From: Aplectana chamaeleonis
Lineage: Eukaryota > Nematoda > Chromadorea > Rhabditida > Cosmocercidae
Direction: 5' to 3'
DNA: 64,000 nt
Assembly (NCBI GenBank): GCA_029168955.1
Contig: JAPDOI010000009.1
Coordinates: 3,129,001 to 3,193,000 of the forward strand
Both the position numbers and the translations under genes were made by a program. Shown one piece after another: positions 56,550-64,000 of the stretch (positions are counted from its first letter, which is position 1; the number at the start of each line of letters is the position of its first letter). A model generated the notes under the pieces. It was not told the origin of the DNA and searched no databases. It worked only from the letters and a program-made list of their open reading frames with translations.

Positions 56550-57059
56550 AAGCACTACACACTAAGCTCACGATGAAGGACAGCTGGCTGGCAGTGTTCA
56601 AAAGCGGTTGGACCGCAGGTCAATCAACAGGTCACCAGAGGTTAAGAGTCCAAAACTATATGTACTTCATGGAATATCAAAATTTAGTGGGTTGCAGTTG
56701 ATGGTTTAAACCAGAAACTGAACACAGTGAGGCAAGACTCAAGCTAAGAAATGATCAAGTGATAAGGGTTAGGTTGGTACCGTGGAAGATCCAGGTACGA
56801 AACTACTCCCAGACGGTGGTAAACACGTAAATAACGGCAGACTGTCTTGAATCCGGCGTTCCAGGCACCACAATAAGGTCGCACCGCCAGCGCTATCAGT
56901 GAAATTTTTGGGTGATTAGTGCGGAAGGGTCACCTGGAAGTTTGTGATAATACAGGGAAGTCTTGTGAGGGAGAATGAACGGGTCGAAGATAAAAGGGAA
57001 AAAGCTAGAGATGAATACATCTCACTCGATTTATTGTGTCAACCCTATATGCCTTGTTT

Positions 57060-57241
57060 GAGAGTAAGCCATAAGTAGATCAAAAAGAATGAGTGATCAA
57101 TGCTGATTCCACAGATGTCTTCAAGTTTGTAAAACGGCCACCTTGAAGCGAGCTATGACCAAAAGACGAAAAAAGCGATTTTCCGCGTTTTTTTTCGCCT
57201 TTTCACCCAAGCTTAGGGTGGGTATTGTATTAAGCAGGGTT
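57060..57241. mobile_element. TACAATACCCG family, single-end fragment
   Basis: Ends TAGGGTGGGTATTGTATT and carries CTTGAAGCGAGCTATGACC, matching the right end of the 4801-5749 element with divergence. Confidence 0.5.
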
Positions 57242-57394
57242 GGCAAGCTCCAAGAATTAGACTTGATTGGACTACCTACCATGGGTTATGAAAGGGGTCG
57301 ATATGGAAATGCGGCGAAATTTTTGTTCGATTTCCGAGCGTACCCGATGGTTTAAAACTGTCGAGTCCTAGCCACATCTCTATCTGGGTAAGTT

Positions 57395-57634
57395 CTCAGG
57401 CGATTCTCGGCCTCGGGTCGCACCGAACAGGTATCGAAGCCGCCGGACAGTTCGGCTCGTTCTCCCAATCTCCGGGCCACTGCTGTTGCTGTTCGGGCGA
57501 ACCGGAGCAGCCAGGACAGCAACAGCAGTGGCCCGGAAAGCGACAGGAGTGGACCGGACAGCAACAGAAGCCGACTCGCAGATTGGGAACAGGAGCCGAA
57601 CTGTCAGGCGGCTCGGGGGCACCAATCGCCTGAG
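57395..57634 (-). mobile_element. CTCAGG foldback element, 2 units (240 bp)
   Basis: Flanked by TT on both sides. The right end is slightly mutated (GGGGGCACCAATCGCC). Confidence 0.92.
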
Positions 57635-57641
57635 TTCGGAG

Positions 57642-59600
57642 ATGTATGGATTTTCGATGAAGTGTTAAGGGCAGATGTTCTCCATGATCTGAAACTACGC
57701 TTCATTTGTCTCTACTGACCCAGGGTCAGAACTTATCAGACTCAAACCTATTGGTTCGGAGCTTCAAAAGCGGTAATTTGCAGTGAGTTGACGTTAGATC
57801 GAGCAAAATTTAAACCTTTGATAGGTTTGTGATTAACGAATCCTGGCCCTGAAATTCAGACCGAAATTGTTTACCTGGATTAGGCGAAGGGGGCTAAAGA
57901 CGATTTCCATCTTGACCCAAATTCATCAGTTGTGCACCTGTGGTTTAGGAGTGACCAGGGGTCAGATTTCTCAACGATAAACCTAGGGGTTAAGAAAGGA
58001 CTTAACCAAGACCTTCCTATTCCCCTGTGTAAAATACCTCTACCTCGCCATTCTGATTATTCTTGACACATGGGCTCATTATAGGTGAATCCATTTTAGA
58101 CCTAAGAAAGGTGCGGAGAGCCCGCTCAGAACCTCCTGCACTGAACCCAAGGGTATAACTGATGTTGAATGCAAGTTTCAGCGATGGGTTAGTAGACCTA
58201 ATGGTGGGAGACCATAAAAAGGCAAGGACTCTTCAACCGAAATTTTTCGGGCGCAGAAATAGGCAAATTCTCGTCGAAGGTAATTCAAACTAAACTCCTA
58301 ACCCATGGGTTTTTACTACAGAATTTCTGACCTGGTTCTGCTTTGGTAGTACTTCTGGGTAAACCATACACGTAGAGATCGGATTCGTCAACAATAAACC
58401 CACAGACTGACCTCAAGTTTTCCTAAGTTAGACGCAACTCACTCCTTGCCACCCTGGTTATCTCTAACCCATGGGCTTCTCGTTGATAAACCTGACTCCG
58501 GGCTACCTCCACGTACCCACAAAACTCTATGTGGCTATATACTTACAACTTTTTTCAACAACTATAGGTAACACTTCACCTAACCTGCGAACCCACACGT
58601 TCTACAGAGAATGAGGGTAGCCATCTGTCTCAGAGTTCACATGTCTACCTAGGGCTGTTAAGGACAAATGGATCTGATTCATCCACGATCAACAACTGCT
58701 TGGGTAGTAACCGATATCACACAAATACAGAAAATCCGGGAGAAACCCACCCAGGGTTAGAAGGTTCTCCGAAGTGTTGCTCACTTCAAAGGTGCTTAGG
58801 GCGTTAAGGCCAGCTTCACCACATCAATCCATTTTGAACACCTCCACACCATTTTTCGGTTACCCTCAACCCGTGGGTCTAATTTTGTCGATTTTGCGGT
58901 ACCCAGAACAGGGAATAATCAACCCTAAACCCAAGATCTCACACATCTGGGCTGGGATTCATGAATGACAACCAAGGCTACACCTGGGTTTGTGGTGGTA
59001 ATAGCGCGCAATCTTTGAAGACAAACCCAAGTGTAGCCCATGGTTTGTCACTAATGAATCCCAGCCCTGGAGAGTTTGGCTAGATAGTGTTGCAAACATC
59101 TAAACTCATGGATTCTTCAGAGAAGGAAGCACTTACCCATCGGGGCCTATGCATACCCAGCTGTAAAGCATAGTGGACAGATTCATTCTCGATAACCCTG
59201 GTACAGACCTACCGAGGCAGAATTCATCAAAGATAAGCCCTTGGGTTTGTGGGCGTGATGGTTAACCTATGTGTACAATTTTGGAAGGCTAACCAAGGGT
59301 TTCTGCATTATCGAGTGGTTTTGGTGTAACCCCATTGGTGATATATAGGTCTTATGATCGGAACGATGAACCCATGGGTTTGCAGGTGTCGTAGACTTAG
59401 GGCTTTTTTGGAATGCGCCTAAACATGTCTAAGGTAAATTTTCTCGGAAAGTGTGAAGTAGGTTCAGCCTCTAACCCAAGGTAATAACCACTTGATTTGC
59501 CCCAGATAGGCGTTGTCCACCTTAGAAAATCAATGTGCTGCCAGCCTTATTTCAATATTGACACCCACCACGTGTTGGGTTAGTGTTGTGTTTAGACGCT
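57642..59600. repeat. Degenerate ACCCATGGGTT-type repeat field
   Basis: Recurring words GATTC(A/G)TC.A.GATAAACC, TAACCCATGGGTTT and their complements at irregular spacing (near 57962, 58381, 58470, 58675, 59190, 59222, 59360). The foldback at 58947 belongs to the same vocabulary. No coding support. Confidence 0.5.
58947..59070. repeat. 124-bp foldback, CTGGGATTCAT family
   Basis: Left CTGGGCTGGGATTCATGAAT, right CTAATGAATCCCAGCCCTGG, with CCTGGGTTTGT..ACAAACCCAAG inside. A diverged relative lies at 16900-17040 (CTATAGGATTC..GAATCCCAGCCTATAG). Confidence 0.7.
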
Positions 59601-60419
59601 CAAATATTTAACTTTAAGGTTTGCAACTCTGGGGGGGAGAGCGAAGATTGTGTAAATATGTAAACAAAACCACTCACATACACACACAACACGAAGAACA
59701 CAAATAGCGGTGTGATCTGAGGGTAAATATAGTAGCCGGAAGGGTAAAATTAGCCCTAAAGGCGTGTGCATTGTTGACATTGGGTTAGGCGCAAAAAGTT
59801 CTTAGAGTGAGCTAAGATTATTAGGAGCTTCCGTGATAACCATATAGGGTTAGATGCATGGTATATGTAGATCAAGGGTAAATGGATGATATTTTAGAAT
59901 GAAAATTACTCGGAAAATGCTGTGAGAGGTGAGGACGGAGCAGGGAGGCGCACCCCGGCACTGCACAGGTGAAAGCAAACATAGCGGATGGATGGATGGA
60001 GGCTGGGCCCCCTGTGGGAGACAGTGCGCTTCAGATGGAGTGAGTCTGAAGTCGCAGCGCCCGTAGCGCAGTTGACGTTTGTGAGAGCAGCGTAGTGTGT
60101 GCAAACAGAACGGGCAGCACTGGACGGACGGTGAGGTGGAGGTAGAGGGGGAGGGAGGGAGGTGGGAGCGCAAGCACCGGAGCCGGCGGTGTCGGCAGGG
60201 GTGTGGCTTGAGGGTGGCGCAGGCGGTGGTGATTGGCTGAGGGGACGCCGCTGAATGGCTGATGGCTGGGAAGGGGCGCGGCGAAACCACCGTTATCCAA
60301 ACACCCTGCGCCACCGCCGCTGCAGCCAGCCAGCCCGGGGAAGGAAAGAGAGCTGCTCAATTAGTTTGGTCATGTGTTGGGTGCTAGTGCTTAGTGTGAA
60401 GTCGAACGAAATGGGTTTG
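59601..60419. other. GC-rich patch upstream of FoxA gene
   Basis: 59930-60330 is GC-rich, with CCGCC/GGTGG-type words and a minus-strand frame of 154 codons (Pro/Ser/His/Cys-rich) overlapping another of 109. Low-complexity composition on both strands argues against coding. It could be a promoter or a 5' untranslated exon of the minus-strand gene, but nothing seen proves that. Confidence 0.35.
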
Positions 60420-60812
60420 GTAAAGTGTGTGTAAGAAGTCTTTGAGGTTTTTAGGGGCATTAGTTTGACGTTGTGGTAGGTTTGAAAGAAGGAATTCATC
60501 CCCTGAGAAGCATAGAACTTATTTTACTAGGGTTTCTTTTACCCGCACACCGATGTTTGAGAAAACCATGTTCTGGATGTTGTAGTTAGAGTCCTGGGTA
60601 TCAATAATCTGTATTCGATATTTCCTAAATGCCAAACTAGAGATATCAAAGAAGATTTTCAGAAATAGAGATTTTCAATCAAAAATCAGTCAGAAATAGT
60701 TTATGAAGAGATAAGGAGTGCACGATTGGCAATTTTTAGAGTTTTAGGAATTTTTTTTTGGATTTAGATCAACACCTTTCTTAGGGGTTTTGGTATGCTG
60801 ATTACGAATTTG
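60420..60812. repeat. Direct repeat on the left of the 1.1-kb element
   Basis: TGTAGTTAGAGTCCTGGGTA, CACGATTGGCAATTTTTAG and TGCTGATTACGAATTTG recur at 62150-62540. The right copy reads through the element's insertion point as GATTACGAATCTGAGG. Confidence 0.78.
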
Positions 60813-62127
60813 GCAAGGGAACCACAATAAGTCATAGTAACCATTCCAAATGAAATGCACTTTTCTAGAAACATTTTCGGACGAAAAGTCCAAAAATGCC
60901 TATCACAGCTGCCTAGACCCACTCTGAAAAAAGTTGAAGGCTTTTTTTCTGTGATTTTCGTACCTATTGTACCCTCCTTAAAGCGCATTATTTTTACGAA
61001 AATTCGGAAACGGACCTCATAAATATGTTCAGCGCCCAAAACTACCCCACTAAGCAAAGTTGGGGTGAAGGAACATTTTCCAAACTTTGCCCACACTAAT
61101 AGCGTTTTGGACTTGTACGGATTTTCGGTTGGGCGTTTATTTATGTATACTCAGGCGATTATCGGCCCCGAGCCGCCTGACAGTTCGGCTCGTTTTTCCA
61201 ACCTGCGAGTCGGCTCCTATTGCTGTCCGGGCCACTGCTGTTGCTTTCCGGGCCACTGATGTTGCTGTCCGGGCTATTCCGGTTGGCCCGAACAGCAACA
61301 TCAGTAGCCCGGAGATTGGGAGAACGAGCCGAACTGTCAGGCAGCTCCGATCCCCATTCGGCGCGGCTCGGGGCCGAGAATCGCCTGAGTACCAATTACA
61401 GGACTTTCGAAGCGTTCTAGAAAAATATTCCAGATTTGACTCGAAATTCGCCCTCGGGGGTTATTTGGGGGTGCTGATCACGAATCTGACGTTCATTTAT
61501 CGATTTTCCGAAGTTTTCGACTGTATTCGTTCACAGCTTCCCATCGGGGGAGAATCTGATGGCAAATCGCGACTTTCGACGATTTCCGGAGTGCTTCTAT
61601 AGAATATGCTCAAGTTAATTCTCTGGGGTTATTTGGAGTGCTGAACACGAATCTGATGTCGGTTTATCGATTTTTGACAGCTTACGGTAGATTACGGTGG
61701 GTATACGGTAGTTTGGTCAAAGTCTCAGATTTGTCTCAGTTTCTATGTGGGGGTTATTTGGGGTGCTGAATACGAATTCGATGTTTATTTGTCGATTATC
61801 GGAATATTGAGGTAGGTTTCGTCTCCTAAATGGCATGTTACCAACCGTAACCTACAGTAAACCTCAGAATTTGAGCAAGCAAATCCCAGATTCGTGTTCA
61901 GCACCCCAGATTACCTCTACATACATGTTTTTAGCAAAATCAGGGGAAAAATTTAAAAACACCCTGATAATTCCATGAGGCCGCGAAGCTTTAAAAAACG
62001 CTTATAACTTTTTTCAGAGTGGGTCTAGGCAACTGCGATGGGAATATTCCGACTTTTCGTCCGGAAATGGCTCTAGAAAGTACATTTCATTTGGAATGGT
62101 CACTATGACTTATTGTGATTCCCTTGT
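60813..62127. mobile_element. 1.1-kb inverted-repeat element with nested foldback
   Basis: Same family, left end GCAAGGGAACCAC, right end CCCTTGT then TA. The 240-bp CTCAGG element at 61150-61389 is inserted. Without it and its 2-bp duplication the length is 1073 bp. Confidence 0.88.
61150..61389 (+). mobile_element. CTCAGG foldback element nested in 1.1-kb element
   Basis: Two units, 240 bp, flanked by TA. The host element copies at 44256-45342 and 51620-52409 lack it at the matching position, giving a third uninterrupted site. Confidence 0.95.
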
Positions 62128-62149
62128 TAGTGCGAAATCGGGGAAAAAG

Positions 62150-62540
62150 GTTGAGTAAAGTAAGGGTAGGAAGTCCTTGAGGATGCTTGGGGCATTAATT
62201 TGACTTCGTGGCAAGTTTGATAGAAGGAAATCACCACCTGACAACTACAGAACTTATCATCTAACTAGGGTTCCTTCCACTTACACCCAAATGTTTTAGA
62301 AAACCTTGTTCTGGTTGTTGTAGTTAGAGTTCTACGAATCAATAATCCATGTTTAAAAATTCCTAAATACCTGAGAGATTCACAGGAGATTTCCAAAAGA
62401 GGACATTTTCATAGCTTTACGGAGAGAAAAGGGGTGCACGATTGGCAATTTTTAGGGTTTTAAAAAAATTTGTCTTGGATTTAGCTCAAAACCTTTCTTT
62501 AGGAGTTGTTTTGGGATGCTGATTACGAATCTGAGGTCCG
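62150..62540. repeat. Direct repeat on the right of the 1.1-kb element
   Basis: Partner of 60420-60812, uninterrupted. The two copies flank the element at 60813-62127. Confidence 0.78.
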
Positions 62541-62611
62541 TTTCTCTTTTTTTTTCTAAAAATTTCGTCAGATTTGGTCCGAAGCTGCAAAATGCGGGGA
62601 ATTAAACAGAG

Positions 62612-62759
62612 GAAACAACGGCCAGATTCATCATTGCGTTAACCCTGGGTTGTTGATTTGGTTTGGGTTTAGCCCGAGCGCGACAACGTTATTTCTCGAG
62701 CTAGTATCTAGACCCTACTCAAGTCGAGAAACCCTGGGTTCTCGCAATGATGAATTCTA
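62612..62759. repeat. 148-bp foldback with AACCCTGGGTT arms
   Basis: Left AGATTCATCATTGCGTTAAC then CCTGGGTT; right AACCCTGGGTTCTCGCAATG then ATGAATTCT. Confidence 0.65.
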
Positions 62760-63060
62760 CCTCTGTAAGCACCTCGGATTACAGTCATTTTGGATTTACG
62801 TACCCATTCCAGTACCCCAGGTAGAAACATCAATTGTTCTGGAACCAAACCTACAGCCGGAATCTTAGCGATAAAAGTAGCTAATAAGAAGCCGAAGTGG
62901 TTAATTTTAGCGGCCTAACCATGGGGTAAAGATCCCATCCAGAACTTTGAATTTTTTAGGGTTGTTGAGAATTGTAAGAGTACATTAATGCTACTTTTTT
63001 CCGCCTATTCAAGAGCATATATGTAAAATTCGAACTATTTTCGATTCTCGATCTGCTCTA

Positions 63061-63300
63061 CTCAGGTGATTCTCGGCCCCGAGCCGCACCAAACAGGAAT
63101 CGGAGCCGCCTGACAGTTCGGCTCGTTCTTTCAATCTCCGGGCCACTGCTGTTGCTGTTCGGGCGAACCGGAGCAGCCCGGACAGTAATAGCATTAGCAC
63201 GGAAAGCAACAGCAGTGGCCCGAACATCAACAGAAGCCGACTTGCAGATTGGAAACACGAGCCAAACTGTCAGGTGGCTCGGGGCCGCTTATCGCCTAAG
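63061..63300 (-). mobile_element. CTCAGG foldback element, 2 units (240 bp)
   Basis: Ends CTCAGGTGATT and ATCGCCTAAG. Flanked by TA on both sides. Confidence 0.92.
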
Positions 63301-63913
63301 TATTTTATTGTTTTTTTTTTGTTAGACCTGACTTCTTCCTTTTTTCCATATCTGCAAAGTATGCATTAATCTGTGAAGTTAGCAATAAGCTATAGATTCT
63401 GGAGATAAATTGAAAAGTGGAAACAAACCTTGATTTTGCTGTGGGATCGAGGTAACTTCCCAAAAAAAAAAGATCTGATCTGATGAGAGTTCAGAAAAGG
63501 TGAACCCATGACTGACTCTTTTCCTTTTTTTTTCGTTTTTTTTTCTCTAGCAGCAGCAAGGAGAACCTCAAAAAGGTCAATTCCTAGCCTTGTAATGATT
63601 TCTCCCTCTGGGTGGTCTCCAAACGCTAATATTTGGCCAAGTTAAGGGCGCAGAACAAATATTGGTCTTACTACTAGTATTTTGTGCCATTCAGGAATCT
63701 TTAGACCAGGAAATATCCGATATTTCTTCGAAAAAAAACTGAGGATTGAAAGCGAGAAAATGGTTTCTTTCGACGTGAAAAATACCCTGACGAAGGAAGA
63801 TTTTTTGAAAAAAGTCACCAATCAACATGAAATATACGTTTCTAAGAGAGTTTCCTGACGTAGGACTCAAATTTTCCTTCCTTAGCTGCGGAATGGTCCT
63901 TTAAACTAGGTCG
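63301..63913. other. No gene recognised
   Basis: A/T-rich with T runs; no repeat borders or coding segments seen. Confidence 0.4.
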
Positions 63914-64000
63914 TACTCTGAGAGTTTTGGCCGAGAAATAGCCGCGAAATAGCCGAGAAATACCTGCTTGCCGCGTAATAGCCGCTAAATAGCCGCCAAA
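63914..64000. mobile_element. CTCTGAGAGTTTTGGCC family, left part cut by window end
   Basis: Starts ACTCTGAGAGTTTTGGCC and continues with GAAATAGCCG words to the last base. Confidence 0.75.

Noticed and set aside
59850..60360. Overlapping 154- and 109-codon minus-strand ORFs upstream of FoxA
   Set aside because: Low-complexity Pro/Ser/His-rich translations of a GC-rich patch, with two frames open together and no splice link to the gene that I can show.
11473..63258. Recurrent ORFs of 60-180 codons ending in [14 protein letters not shown] or similar, on both strands
   Set aside because: They all lie in the CTCAGG foldback. Several frames on both strands are open at once, a result of the GC-rich palindrome and its 21-bp (7-codon) unit, not of coding selection.

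Overview
The window looks like nuclear DNA from a nematode. Four things support this: a FoxA gene whose forkhead domain reads like nematode PHA-4, very short introns (60, 64, 75 and 81 bp) with TTTCAG or TTTTAG acceptors, many TACTGTAG-type words, and two sequences resembling the nematode spliced leader SL1. I do not assign a genus.

One gene can be supported. It is a FoxA (pha-4 type) transcription factor on the minus strand, from about 54264 down to 32156. Eleven coding blocks join with matching phases into a protein of about 501 or 511 residues, depending on the last splice. About 1.5 kb of coding sequence is spread over 22 kb. The forkhead domain is split over three exons (40620-40786, 37528-37587, 37320-37452). 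Acidic, Tyr/Asn-rich, Ser/Thr-rich and Gln-rich segments flank it. The true 5' end is not settled, and no promoter or poly(A) site could be fixed.

Everything else is repeats or unrecognised DNA. Positions 1-9100: an array of ~155-bp repeats (2340-3870), a 0.95-kb inverted-repeat element, TTACTTG-type foldbacks carrying an SL1-like insert, and a 1.1-kb inverted-repeat element. Positions 9130-16000: a ~305-bp higher-order satellite, a tandem duplication, a ~100-bp satellite and five copies of a foldback element. Positions 16000-32000: mostly unrecognised, with a 1-kb palindrome at 26440-27480, a possible decayed coding relic at 17494-18715 and a minisatellite at 30590-31760. Positions 32156-54264: the FoxA gene, with introns full of foldback elements, segmental duplications and a TAA microsatellite. 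Positions 54300-64000: more foldbacks, degenerate ACCCATGGGT-type repeats and another 1.1-kb element.

The most striking repeat is a GC-rich foldback element with 22 copies here. Its ends are CTCAGGCGATT and AATCGCCTGAG. It makes 2-bp target duplications that are not restricted to TA. Its length is quantised near 198, 219, 240 and 261 bp because it carries 0 to 3 copies of a 21-bp internal unit. Paralogous uninterrupted sites inside the window confirm the insertions. A second family, with TA target sites, has left what looks like a 2-bp excision footprint.
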